Shown one piece after another: positions 1-7,201 of a stretch of DNA of 37,506 nucleotides (the first letter of the stretch is position 1; every line of letters begins with the position of its first letter). Below the pieces are notes generated by a model, which worked only from the letters and a program-made list of their open reading frames with translations, searched no databases and had not been told where the DNA came from. Position numbers and translations under genes: made by a program. This DNA is from an uncultured Saprospiraceae bacterium (GTDB lineage Bacteria; Bacteroidota; Bacteroidia; Chitinophagales; Saprospiraceae), in assembly GCA_937973995.1 (NCBI GenBank), contig CALJIQ010000248.1:1-37506 (forward strand), written 5' to 3'.

Positions 1-527
1 GCTCTTTTTTGAGACTCCGCAGCAAAGCTGTCCACATCATTTCTAGAATAGCCATATTTAGAAGCAATCAAATCCGCAGATACGCCTTGTGGGATCGTGT
101 GGTTATTAATCGCTACCGTAGGGTCCATCATCAAGGCACCGCCATCCGAACCCATTTTTACACGGGACATACTTTCCACACCACCTGCTAACATCAAATC
201 GGTAAAACCAGATTTTACATAAGCAGAAGCTTGGTTGATCGCTTCCAAACCAGAACCACAAAAACGGTTCAAAGATACCCCACATAAGTGATCGCCATAG
301 CCAGATTGTATCGCAGCCGTTTTAGCAATATTCGCCCCTTGATCCATTACTTGTGATACACAACCACAAATAAAATCTTCGACCAATGCTGGATCAAAAT
401 CATTTCTTTCTCTTAGTTCTTCGAGTAAGGTTACTAATAATTGCGTAGGAGTTACGCCAAATAAAGAACCTTTTTTATTGCCTTTCCCTCTTACGGTTCG
501 GACAATATCATAAATATAAGCTTCCAT
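1..527 (-). CDS. Acetyl-CoA C-acyltransferase (thiolase), N-terminal part, cut by window edge
   Basis: Reading the minus strand from ATG at 527-525 gives an open frame to the window edge with no stop, so about 175 N-terminal residues are present. It begins MEAYIYDIVRTVRGKG, and the nucleophile motif NRFCGSGLEAI places the acylated cysteine at residue 90, the usual position in thiolases. The stretch VMDQGANIAKTAAIQSGY and the later AGGVESMSRVKMGSDG loop are also typical. Thiolases of this type cleave 3-ketoacyl-CoA in beta-oxidation or condense acetyl-CoA; the short N-terminal part does not separate FadA from AtoB. The C-terminal catalytic His and Cys lie outside the window. A TetR regulator ends 115 bp upstream on the same strand, which suggests regulated fatty-acid degradation. 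Family is secure; substrate class is inferred. Confidence 0.9.
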   Translation of the reverse strand, partial: MEAYIYDIVRTVRGKGNKKGSLFGVTPTQLLVTLLEELRERNDFDPALVEDFICGCVSQVMDQGANIAKTAAIQSGYGDHLCGVSLNRFCGSGLEAINQASAYVKSGFTDLMLAGGVESMSRVKMGSDGGALMMDPTVAINNHTIPQGVSADLIASKYGYSRNDVDSFAAESQKR

Positions 528-561
528 GTTTTATCAATTTTGAATAATGAATTTATGTTGT

Positions 562-637
562 GATGGCTAGATGGTTAGATTGTTTGATGGTCAACGTCAT
601 GTAGGTAACCATCAAACATACGAGCCATCAAACCATC
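562..637. repeat. GATGG-type short repeats with inverted symmetry between TetR and thiolase genes
   Basis: The gap holds GATGGCT, GATGGTT and TTGATGG units followed by their complements. TGTTTGATGGT at 581-591 pairs perfectly with ACCATCAAACA at 608-618, and the outer GATGG copies (562-577) can pair with GCCATC/AACCATC (624-637). The array ends a few bases from the TetR stop codon. It could act as a hairpin between the two genes; it belongs in style to the short-unit arrays seen throughout this window. Confidence 0.6.
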
Positions 638-641
638 TTTT

Positions 642-1295
642 CTAATTAGTTTGACTTTGCAATTCTCCATCAGAGAGAGATGCTGGAGTAGAGAATAACT
701 TCCTAAATTTATACAAGCCCTTCTCCGTAAAATGCGGCAATATCTGCTCCCAGACCATCGCCAGTAGTTCTTCTTTTTGATCGGACACTTCGCCGCGTAA
801 TTCTCTTTGCGTCAACCAAAAATTGCTCACCATCCAAATTCTTTTAGCTAGTCGGTCGTATTCGCCTGTTACCGTTTCGGGTTTCATAATGCCAGAGGAG
901 ACTGACAAAGAGATAACGGCTCGGTTGTAATTGATATTTTTAGCAATATACGCTCGCTGCAAATCCGCAAACTTCGGATGGTTCCGAACAATATGTAGCG
1001 CATCTAAATTGAGGAAAGAGTACTTTTTCTCTACCTCGTACAAAGGTATGACTTGATTATAAATCTTTTCTAGGGAAGGAATCTCCTGTACGCCCGTCAA
1101 TACACTCGTCCGTTCTGCCTCCATCGCTTGGAATGCCTCTTCTATAATGGACTCCTTATTTCTATAGTGGTAAGCTAAATTGCCAGGACTAATCCCCATC
1201 GCCTCTGCAATGGTACGTAAAGTTACATTATTAACGCCTTGTGCGTTAAATAGTTGGATCGCTGTCTGTAGGATTTTACGTTTGGTATCGCTCAT
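642..1295 (-). CDS. TetR/AcrR family transcriptional regulator
   Basis: The 217-residue protein starts with a classic TetR N-terminal DNA-binding domain: about residues 5-50, with KILQTAIQLFNAQGVNNVTL followed by the recognition part ISPGNLAYHYRNKESII. The remaining ~160 residues are a helical ligand-binding and dimerisation region with no motif that names a ligand. TetR proteins usually repress their own promoter and adjacent genes, with relief on binding a small molecule. The downstream neighbour on the same strand is a thiolase, so an acyl-CoA-responsive regulator of fatty-acid metabolism is plausible but unproven. The chosen start is the first ATG and gives a full HTH. A near-consensus Bacteroidota -7 element lies just upstream. 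Confidence 0.88.
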   Translation of the reverse strand: MSDTKRKILQTAIQLFNAQGVNNVTLRTIAEAMGISPGNLAYHYRNKESIIEEAFQAMEAERTSVLTGVQEIPSLEKIYNQVIPLYEVEKKYSFLNLDALHIVRNHPKFADLQRAYIAKNINYNRAVISLSVSSGIMKPETVTGEYDRLAKRIWMVSNFWLTQRELRGEVSDQKEELLAMVWEQILPHFTEKGLYKFRKLFSTPASLSDGELQSQTN

Positions 1296-1315
1296 GCAAT
1301 TTCTAGAATGAAGTT

Positions 1316-1323
1316 CAAATTTA
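1316..1323 (-). promoter_or_regulatory. Candidate -7 element (TAAATTTG) of the TetR gene
   Basis: On the minus strand TAAATTTG matches the Bacteroidota -7 consensus TANNTTTG about 20 bases before the start codon. A TTTG further upstream could be the -33 box, but the spacing (24 bases) is longer than usual. The site overlaps GTTC-N7-GAAC (1314-1328) and lies next to the palindrome TTCTAGAA, either of which could be the operator. Motif-based inference only. Confidence 0.35.
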
Positions 1324-1441
1324 GAACAAAAATTCTAATTATTGGTTCAAAATTTTTATTTCCTTTATTAATTATTGGCTTTTTTTACTCATTTGTAAAT
1401 TTCTTTTTGTTGAAACTATGCGATTAGATGGTCTAGGCTAA

Positions 1442-1525
1442 ATAGCTGGCATTTTTGAAATGCCTGCTATCTTACATGCGAGAAGGGGCGCCCTTTAGCT
1501 TGGTAGTTAATTTAATAAGCTAAAG
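1442..1525. repeat. Two hairpins upstream of the nucleotidyltransferase gene
   Basis: Within the 288-bp gap between divergent genes, ATAGC-T-GGCATTT (1442-1454) pairs with AAATGCC-T-GCTAT (1458-1470) around a TTG loop. CTTTAGCTT (1493-1501) pairs perfectly with AAGCTAAAG (1517-1525), and AAGGG-GCG-CCCTT (1483-1495) lies next to it. They could be a terminator or a leader structure of the 1584 gene, or the left edge of an inserted segment. Confidence 0.5.
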
Positions 1526-1583
1526 TCACTATGGAAAACCAAAATAGTTTTGAAATTAAATTAACATTTGTTAATTTTGAAAA

Positions 1584-2120
1584 ATGGAAAATACATTTGC
1601 TAAAGCATTGAAGAAAATAACAAATGTTCTAAACGAAGAGGAGATTAACTATATGATAGTAGGTGGATTTGCGGTGAGCTTTCACAATAGAGCAAGAACT
1701 ACAAATGATATAGATTTAATACTCCAAATTTATCCACACCATGTTAAATTAATTCTTAAACATTTTCCTGAATGGCAGGGATTTGAAGAATCCTTTATGG
1801 AAAGTGCAAAGAATGGAATGTTATTTAATCTAACAGATTTTGAAACTGGAATACGCTATGATTTTATGACTTATAAAGATAGTGACTACAACTGGACGGC
1901 TTTTGAGAGAAGACAAGAAGTTGAATTTTTTGGAATCAAATGTTATATATCAACCAAAGAGGATTTAATAATTTCAAAATTAAAGTGGTACAACATAACT
2001 CCTAGTGAAAAGCAAATGGAAGATCTCAAATTTCTAGTTCTAGATAAAGAATTAAATAAGGAGTACCTAAAAATTTGGTGTACAAGATTAAACGTAATAA
2101 CACATGGACTTTTGGAATAA
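1584..2120 (+). CDS. Nucleotidyltransferase-fold protein, candidate toxin or defence component
   Basis: The 178-residue protein carries the minimal nucleotidyltransferase signature near the N-terminus: IVGGFAVSFHNRARTTNDID at about residues 25-44, meaning a GG-x-AV turn and then the D-x-D-type metal ligands (NDIDL). A third acidic position may lie in the following strands. Such single-domain enzymes (MNT, AbiEii-like and DUF6036-like families) transfer a nucleotide to a protein or RNA and are common in toxin-antitoxin and phage-defence modules. The gene downstream overlaps it by 17 bp, indicating translational coupling with a dedicated partner. No RelA/SpoT or kanamycin-resistance features are seen. 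The domain is well supported; the target and the toxic role are inferred from context. Confidence 0.72.
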   Translation: MENTFAKALKKITNVLNEEEINYMIVGGFAVSFHNRARTTNDIDLILQIYPHHVKLILKHFPEWQGFEESFMESAKNGMLFNLTDFETGIRYDFMTYKDSDYNWTAFERRQEVEFFGIKCYISTKEDLIISKLKWYNITPSEKQMEDLKFLVLDKELNKEYLKIWCTRLNVITHGLLE

Positions 2121-2565
2121 CAAAGTGAATGTAAGTAAAGAGGCAGCAGCGCAACAAATCGCAATCATCAATACCTTTTCTGATGAAAAACGAATGAAGA
2201 TTGCATTGGATTTTGCAAATATGAGTGTAGCCAGAACAAGGGATTGGATTAGAGAAAACCATCCCAACTATTCTGAATTAGAAGTGAAATTAGAATGGGT
2301 AAGATTGATGTATTTTGAACAAGGAGAAATGCCCCAAGAACAATGGACCTTCTTCAAAAAAGAAATGGAGAATAAAATCCGTAAGGATTGGTCAGAACGT
2401 TTTCGCAAAATGATGCAAGAAAATAGTTGGACTTATGAAGACATAGCGAATATGGGAAATTTCAAAAGTGGGAAAGTGATAGAGGCAACAATTAGCAGAG
2501 GATTGCCATCATTTGCGAAATTAGCTGTTGTGATTTACGAAACGAATAAAGCGGGTGACAATTGA
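2104..2565 (+). CDS. Partner protein of the nucleotidyltransferase, possible C-terminal DNA-binding region
   Basis: The 153-residue protein begins inside the last codons of the upstream gene (17-bp overlap in another frame). The first half contains ARTRDWIRENHPNYSELEVK, a helical motif resembling small proteins often encoded beside nucleotidyltransferases; this recollection should be checked by search. The last ~50 residues (NSWTYEDIANMGNFKSGKVI and onward to SRGLPSFAKLAVVIYE) look like an XRE-type helix-turn-helix: helix, turn, recognition helix, and a closing FAKLA helix. An antitoxin/autoregulator or substrate-specificity partner would fit. No catalytic motif is visible. The start at 2104 is chosen because the next in-frame ATG would remove the N-terminal helix. 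Function is inferred. Confidence 0.65.
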   Translation: MDFWNNKVNVSKEAAAQQIAIINTFSDEKRMKIALDFANMSVARTRDWIRENHPNYSELEVKLEWVRLMYFEQGEMPQEQWTFFKKEMENKIRKDWSERFRKMMQENSWTYEDIANMGNFKSGKVIEATISRGLPSFAKLAVVIYETNKAGDN

Positions 2566-2610
2566 AAGGAAGGTGAATGTCGAACAATGTACACTTCCTT
2601 TCTATTGTCA
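2556..2610 (+). terminator. Hairpin across the stop codon of the 2104-2565 gene
   Basis: TGACAAT-T-GAAAGGAAG-G-TG (2556-2575) pairs with CACTTCCTTTC-TATTGTCA (2592-2610), a stem of about 18 bp with one mismatch and one bulge. It overlaps the stop codon (TGA at 2563-2565). No T-tract follows, so termination is likely but not certain. Confidence 0.55.
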
Positions 2611-2889
2611 GTAAAAGCCAATGGTAGGGCGGTATTTTGAGCTTTAGAGATTCCCGTGATTTGGAAGTAGGAAATAACCGTATAAATGATTGTAGGATTT
2701 TCAATTCGATACCGTTGTAGGACTTAGATGTTTTTCATTTATATTGGAAACTGAATATAGTTGATAACCAAAATAATGAAGTTTGCAACTTCGGCTCGAA
2801 ATTCCAACCAATCCATCCCAATTTCCAACCAAGAAACTTTGCTATCTTCAAATTTGTTGGTATATTAACTACTAAACAAAAAGTATCGC
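2611..2889. other. Non-coding gap between the nucleotidyltransferase pair and the small-protein pair
   Basis: No credible gene was seen on either strand. The sequence is AT-rich, with a repeated TTCCAACCAA motif (two copies about 25 bp apart near 2801-2830). Weak matches to Bacteroidota promoter elements occur near 2839-2870 but none is convincing. Confidence 0.4.
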
Positions 2890-2903
2890 TCTATCGTGAT
2901 AGA
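2890..2903. promoter_or_regulatory. 14-bp perfect palindrome, candidate operator
   Basis: TCTATC-GT-GATAGA is a perfect inverted repeat that ends 12 bases before the ATG of the first small protein. Its size and position suit an autoregulatory operator or a start-site hairpin for the two-gene unit at 2916-3268. No binding protein is known. Confidence 0.4.
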
Positions 2904-2915
2904 ACAAGCTATAAC

Positions 2916-3098
2916 ATGACTGAACTCGAAATCACGCTCAGAAAGATTGAAATACAAAAACAATGGTTATGGATGTTGACAAATCTTTCGGATGAGGAAT
3001 TACAATTACCCAAAGGAATGTCAAAGCAAGATGCCATGAATGAAGCATTGGATATTTTAAAGGAATTACTAAAAACTGTTAAAAGACTTCAACAATGA
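2916..3098 (+). CDS. Small helical protein of unknown function, first of a coupled pair
   Basis: A 60-residue protein, rich in K, E and L and predicted largely alpha-helical (ITLRKIEIQKQWLWMLTNLS, then a second helix DAMNEALDILKELLKTVKRL). It has no signal peptide, cysteines or enzyme motif, so I do not recognise it. The stop codon overlaps the ATG of the next small gene as ATGA (3095-3098), a strong sign of translational coupling. A palindrome sits just upstream. Small coupled helical pairs in an accessory patch are often toxin-antitoxin or phage-related, but nothing in the sequence proves that here. Confidence 0.55.
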   Translation: MTELEITLRKIEIQKQWLWMLTNLSDEELQLPKGMSKQDAMNEALDILKELLKTVKRLQQ

Positions 3099-3268
3099 GA
3101 AATACTAAATCAAAAATGTCAGCTCCACAACCCATAAAGGAATTTGCTAAGGATGTATTGGAGTTTGCTCAGAAGGCTAGCAAAGAAGAACTGGCTTTGA
3201 TAGAATCTGAGTTAAAGGAAATGATTGCTATTATTGAGAATTATAAAGAGACAGAACAAGACGAATAA
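3095..3268 (+). CDS. 57-residue helical protein of unknown function, second of a coupled pair
   Basis: This frame is short but starts with ATG overlapping the preceding stop (ATGA) and reads 57 residues to TAA at 3266-3268. It begins MRNTKSKMSAPQPIKEFAKD and continues as a charged amphipathic helix ending KETEQDE. A second ATG at codon 8 could also serve. There is no transmembrane segment or known motif. The ATGA overlap and the similar composition of both proteins argue that the pair is real and co-translated. A toxin-antitoxin or chaperone-like pair is possible; function unknown. Confidence 0.5.
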   Translation: MRNTKSKMSAPQPIKEFAKDVLEFAQKASKEELALIESELKEMIAIIENYKETEQDE

Positions 3269-3289
3269 CCCCTGCTGTAGCAACACGTA

Positions 3290-3434
3290 CTGCTGGTTAG
3301 GACTTAAAGTCCGAAACCTTTTTGTTGCTCGCTTCCAGCGAGTGTAACAAATAAACAAGAAAAAAATGACCGATAAAGACTCGCTAGGAAGCGAGTAACA
3401 TAAGAGGTGTCGAATTGAAAATTCTAACCAGCAG
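3290..3434. repeat. MITE-like palindromic element with 11-bp terminal inverted repeats
   Basis: The ends CTGCTGGTTAG (3290-3300) and CTAACCAGCAG (3424-3434) are perfect inverted copies. Inside, GTTGCTCGCTTCC (3324-3336) pairs with GGAAGCGAGTAAC (3387-3399) with one mismatch, and each arm is itself a small hairpin (CTCGCT-TCC-AGCGAG; ACTCGC-TAGGAA-GCGAGT). GGACTT-A-AAGTCC (3300-3312) is another palindrome. No gene fits in these 145 bp. The nested hairpins resemble a non-autonomous element or the REP/BIME units mobilised by Y1 (RAYT) transposases; no transposase is present in the window. Confidence 0.6.
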
Positions 3435-3461
3435 GATAATTAAGGACCTATCCTAAATTAC

Positions 3462-3614
3462 ATGGAAAACAAAATACTAGAATTAACCATCTTACTACTC
3501 TTAATCGCTTTGCATTTTTTCGCCCTGTTATTTCCTTTCTACAAAGAAGTAATCAATAAAAAATCGTCCATAGATTTATCCAAAGAAATAGGGGATCGGA
3601 TCAAAGCCGAATAA
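3462..3614 (+). CDS. 50-residue putative single-pass membrane peptide
   Basis: An ATG-initiated frame of 50 codons plus TAA encodes MENKILELTI followed by a strongly hydrophobic stretch (about residues 7-28, LTILLLLIALHFFALLFPFY), then a basic, polar tail (KEVINKKSS...). That layout fits a small inner-membrane protein with the C-terminus in the cytoplasm. It sits between the palindromic element and the truncated beta-lactamase. No homologue is recognised. Hydrophobic frames can occur by chance in AT-rich DNA, so confidence is moderate. Confidence 0.4.
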   Translation: MENKILELTILLLLIALHFFALLFPFYKEVINKKSSIDLSKEIGDRIKAE

Positions 3615-3660
3615 AGACCCTTTCTTTACACAATTTGCATGTAGTTAGAATTTTCAAAAC

Positions 3661-3960
3661 ATGAAATATTACTCCCTCCTGCTACCTCTTTTCCTATTCT
3701 TTTCCTGTGGAGAACAGCTAAGTTCCCCAACTAAAAAAGCAGCAGCAACCGTAGCAACAGAATCAGTCAATAGCAATTTAAAAATAATTATTAAAGACTT
3801 TGAAGTAGCAGGGGCAGTATTGATTTATGAGGAACAAAAAGATCAATATTATTCGAATGATTTGGCATGGGCGAAGAAAGGACAATTACCTGCCTCCACT
3901 TTTAAAATTGCCAATTCCATCATAGGCTTACGCAAAGACGCGGAGTTTTTAGATGTATAG
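3661..3960 (+). pseudogene. Class D beta-lactamase-like fragment, N-terminal part only
   Basis: The 99-residue reading frame has a lipoprotein signal (LLLPLFLFFSC, lipidated Cys at residue 16), the strand GAVLIYEEQKDQYYSNDLAW and the active-site block LPASTFKIANSIIGL. That contains the STFK serine/lysine motif (S79, K82) of class D (OXA-type) serine beta-lactamases and the related penicillin-recognising sensors. A full enzyme has about 250 residues and later SxV and KTG motifs; here the frame stops 17 residues after STFK. The 150 bp that follow do not continue the family in any frame I could read. It is therefore a truncated gene, probably decayed by deletion. It should not confer resistance by itself. 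Confidence 0.72.
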
Positions 3961-3996
3961 AAAATTCGACAAATGGCTGCGTCGTTCGATGAGCCT

Positions 3997-4028
3997 TCCC
4001 ATCCGACGGCGGTAGCCATCGGTCGGGA
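3997..4028. repeat. GC-rich hairpin after the beta-lactamase fragment
   Basis: CCGAC (4003-4007) pairs with GTCGG (4022-4026), enclosing GGC-GGTA-GCC, with TCCC/GGGA extending outward. It stands out from the AT-rich surroundings and may mark the deletion junction of the truncated gene. A TATAATTTG box at 4070-4078 downstream resembles a -7 element for the 4112 gene. Confidence 0.4.
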
Positions 4029-4111
4029 ATAGATCAATGTTTCGTCCTTTCTGTCCAAGTACTCAATCGTATAATTTGTTACAATCAGAATTACTTTAAA
4101 CTTCGCAATAC

Positions 4112-7100
4112 ATGACCAAAACCCATACTTTACTACTCTTCTTAATTGGACTTACAACAGTACTAAAGAGCCAATCGGTTAACTTCTCTTCCAACAATAG
4201 ATTAATATTTGGGACACATCAAGAACGGACTGCCTCTATGGGAGTTGGAGATGTAGATGGGGATGGAGACATGGATGTAGTCATAGCGAATGGAAGACAT
4301 TGGCCAGGTCAGAACAGAATCTTCTTTAATAATGGCAGGGGAAAGTTTTCCGTATCAAAGCAATTAGGCATAGAGCGTGCTACCAGCTATTCAACGGAGG
4401 TAGCAGATTTTGATAAGGATGGGGATTTGGATATTGCTGTGGGGAATGACATGGCTCCTAATAATTTATTTTTTAATGATGGTAGCGGCAACTTCACGAA
4501 AGCAGGCAATTTTGGCGAAAATTATGCCCCTACTAGAAATTTAGTGGTGGCAGATATAGATAAGGATGGAGATCAAGATATCCTTATCACCAACAGAGGA
4601 AGGGAAAATCAAATATGCTTGAACGACGGAAAAGGAAAATTTAATAGGACACTTGGCTTTGGAAGTAAAGATGATTCCACCATTGATGTGGAGGTCGCAG
4701 ACATGGATCAGGATGGGGATAATGACTTGATTCTCGCCAATAGAGATAAACAACAAAACTATATCTACCTTAATAATGGAAAATTAAATTTTTCTCAAAA
4801 GATTCCTTACGGAAGTGGTACAGACAACACTAGGTCCGTAGCCATTTCCGATATCAATAAGGACGGTTATTCAGATATTATAGTTGCTAATGTCGGTGAG
4901 CCGAATCGGATATACTTTGGAAATGCAGCCTCCGATTTTCTTAAAACAATCGAATTCGATACCTCCTCTGATAATTCGTCAGCCATAACGATTACGGACT
5001 TTAACCTAGATGGTAATGATGATATAGTGATAGGAAATTTTAAACAAGCCAACCATGTTTTTATCAATAAGCAGCAAGGTCTAGTTTGGGAGAAAATCAC
5101 GCTATCAGATAAAAACTCCTTTACTTATGATATTCTTGCAGAAGACTTAAACAGAGATGGGTTACCTGATATAGTAGAAAGTAATTCAGATGAATTTAAT
5201 AGGTATTATATCAATCACTACAAAGATCCTGCACTCGCCAATATAGATACAAAAGGTGCTTTTTTAATCTACCGTAGACAATCCTTAATTGGGGAAGAGA
5301 CCTTCAACATTGTCACTCGAAAAGATAAGTTGGTCATGGAGTCACTGCAAGGAGAAAATGAAAGAGGAAGAATCTCAGGCGTCCAATCAGAATTGCATGT
5401 GGACAAGAAAGATTTTGCTCCGTCTTATTATAGCAATACAAGGATCACCCAGAGAGATACCAATAATATTTTTAAAATGGAATTTATGGGGGATCAAGTC
5501 TCCCTAATAGAGAAACACTTTGATCCAGTCAAAACAGAGAAGCCAGATCAATTCTTTCCGCTACATAGCAATATTCCAGCAGCTATGGAAATGATGCTGT
5601 ATCATTATTACTTTAAACAACATGATTTATCCAATGGGCTGGTGACTTTACCTCGTGGTAAAATCACGATCACCCATAGAGCAAAAGATACCATTCAAAT
5701 AAAAGACAAATCTTCTGTACTAGACCGGTATGTGGTAGAAGGTATTAACTGGGGCGGACGTACGGTTTGGTTAGATGAGCATAAGAATTTGATTGCACTT
5801 GTGAAAGCGAATACACAGATTAGAGAGATTATCAAAAAAGGATATGAGTCCTTAATGCCAACGGTCATAGCAGGTCATGTAGAAGAACAAATGGCAGCAT
5901 TAGCTCAATACACCACTAATCAAAAAGAAGAACCCTCCAAAACCATTGCCCTGGTAGGTGGAGATATAGTAGATGGGATTAATAATAAAACTCAAAGAAA
6001 TAAAGTAGTACTCATTCAAGATGGACGCATTATTAGCATAGCTGATAAAAACAAAGGGAAGATTCCAAACGATGCCCAATTGATTGATGTAAGTGGCAAG
6101 ACACTTATACCTGGGTTATGGGATATGCATGCGCATAGCAATCAAGTGCAGTGGGCGCCTGCCTACCTCGCTGGCGGAGTAACTACGATCAGAGACAATG
6201 GTAATGAGGTAGCGTTTGCCACCGCCTTCCGAGATGCAATTGCGAAGGATGGAATGTTAGGTCCAGATATCCTTCTTGCTGGGATGACCGATGGACCGGG
6301 TAAAAAAGGGAATGGCGTCATCAGGGCAAGGACGGTGGAAGAGGCTATAGAGGTGGTAGCTATGTATATCGACAAAGGATACGAGCAGATCAAAATCTAT
6401 AATTCCATAGAACCAGATATACTCAAGGTATTAGCCGATGAGGCGCACAAAAAGGGAGTGACCGTCACTGGACATATACCAACTCCTGTGGGTACGATAG
6501 CGGATGCAGTCGCTTTGGGTATGAATATGTTTAGCCACGATCGAGCGATTACTTCCCTGCTTTATCCAGAATATGAAAAAAGAGAATTTGGTAGTTTAGA
6601 AATTGACTATGCTGCTATTGGCGAGGATCAGATCGAAAGAGCTATCAAGTTTTTATTGGAACATAAAATAGTATTAGACCCCACCATGAATTTAAGAATC
6701 GTTAATTCTTTAACAGAAGGAGTACCCTTAAAAACGGTCGAACCTGATGTACCTAGAATTGCCTATGAACTGTGGGAAGGAAAAAGATTTAGAAAAGGAA
6801 AAAGCCCTGAGGTAGCGGCAAAGAATACCGCTCAATACACCAAGTATTTAGAAATTATTGGACAATTTTTTAAAGCAGGGGTTCCCATTGTTGCAGGAAC
6901 AGATAATGCTGTACCCGTTTTTTGTCTTTATCTGGAGATAGAGTCCTATCAAAAGTTAGCAAAGCTATCTCCTTTTGAAGCACTCCAAACTGCTACCATT
7001 ATTCCAGCTAGGGTCATGGAGATGGATGCCCTGACAGGTAGCCTAGAAGTTGGCAAAGAAGCAGATATTGCTATTTTAGATAAAAATCCGCTTGAAAACA

Positions 7101-7201
7101 TTTCTAATTTGAGAACGGTGTCAGCTGTGCTGACAAATGGCCATTATTATAACAGTGATGCCTTGTGGAAGGAAGCGGATTTTCAACCACGTAAAAAATA
7201 A
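4112..7201 (+). CDS. Secreted FG-GAP/VCBS beta-propeller fused to an amidohydrolase
   Basis: The 1029-residue protein has an N-terminal signal peptide (about 1-21). Residues ~40-370 form seven repeats, each with a calcium-type DxDxDGDxD loop (DVDGDGDMDV, DFDKDGDLDI, DIDKDGDQDI, DMDQDGDNDL, DINKDGYSDI, DFNLDGNDDI, DLNRDGLPDI), consistent with a seven-blade propeller. A linker domain of ~230 residues follows, without a motif I recognise. Residues ~610-1025 are an amidohydrolase of the imidazolonepropionase/prolidase-like group (COG1228): VDVSG-type barrel entry, metal ligands HAH at 673-675, K761, H788, H809 and D931 (AGTDNA), and a closing GSLEVGKEADIAILD strand. The metal set looks complete, so a hydrolase is expected. 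The signal peptide implies an extracytoplasmic location. The substrate is unknown. Coupling a propeller to this enzyme fold in one chain is unusual. Confidence 0.88.
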   Translation: MTKTHTLLLFLIGLTTVLKSQSVNFSSNNRLIFGTHQERTASMGVGDVDGDGDMDVVIANGRHWPGQNRIFFNNGRGKFSVSKQLGIERATSYSTEVADFDKDGDLDIAVGNDMAPNNLFFNDGSGNFTKAGNFGENYAPTRNLVVADIDKDGDQDILITNRGRENQICLNDGKGKFNRTLGFGSKDDSTIDVEVADMDQDGDNDLILANRDKQQNYIYLNNGKLNFSQKIPYGSGTDNTRSVAISDINKDGYSDIIVANVGEPNRIYFGNAASDFLKTIEFDTSSDNSSAITITDFNLDGNDDIVIGNFKQANHVFINKQQGLVWEKITLSDKNSFTYDILAEDLNRDGLPDIVESNSDEFNRYYINHYKDPALANIDTKGAFLIYRRQSLIGEETFNIVTRKDKLVMESLQGENERGRISGVQSELHVDKKDFAPSYYSNTRITQRDTNNIFKMEFMGDQVSLIEKHFDPVKTEKPDQFFPLHSNIPAAMEMMLYHYYFKQHDLSNGLVTLPRGKITITHRAKDTIQIKDKSSVLDRYVVEGINWGGRTVWLDEHKNLIALVKANTQIREIIKKGYESLMPTVIAGHVEEQMAALAQYTTNQKEEPSKTIALVGGDIVDGINNKTQRNKVVLIQDGRIISIADKNKGKIPNDAQLIDVSGKTLIPGLWDMHAHSNQVQWAPAYLAGGVTTIRDNGNEVAFATAFRDAIAKDGMLGPDILLAGMTDGPGKKGNGVIRARTVEEAIEVVAMYIDKGYEQIKIYNSIEPDILKVLADEAHKKGVTVTGHIPTPVGTIADAVALGMNMFSHDRAITSLLYPEYEKREFGSLEIDYAAIGEDQIERAIKFLLEHKIVLDPTMNLRIVNSLTEGVPLKTVEPDVPRIAYELWEGKRFRKGKSPEVAAKNTAQYTKYLEIIGQFFKAGVPIVAGTDNAVPVFCLYLEIESYQKLAKLSPFEALQTATIIPARVMEMDALTGSLEVGKEADIAILDKNPLENISNLRTVSAVLTNGHYYNSDALWKEADFQPRKK

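Noticed and set aside
9-191. 60-residue plus-strand frame at the left edge
   Set aside because: It lies antisense within the well-supported thiolase gene.
3849-4058. Minus-strand frame across the end of the beta-lactamase fragment
   Set aside because: No recognisable motif; antisense to the STFK-coding region.
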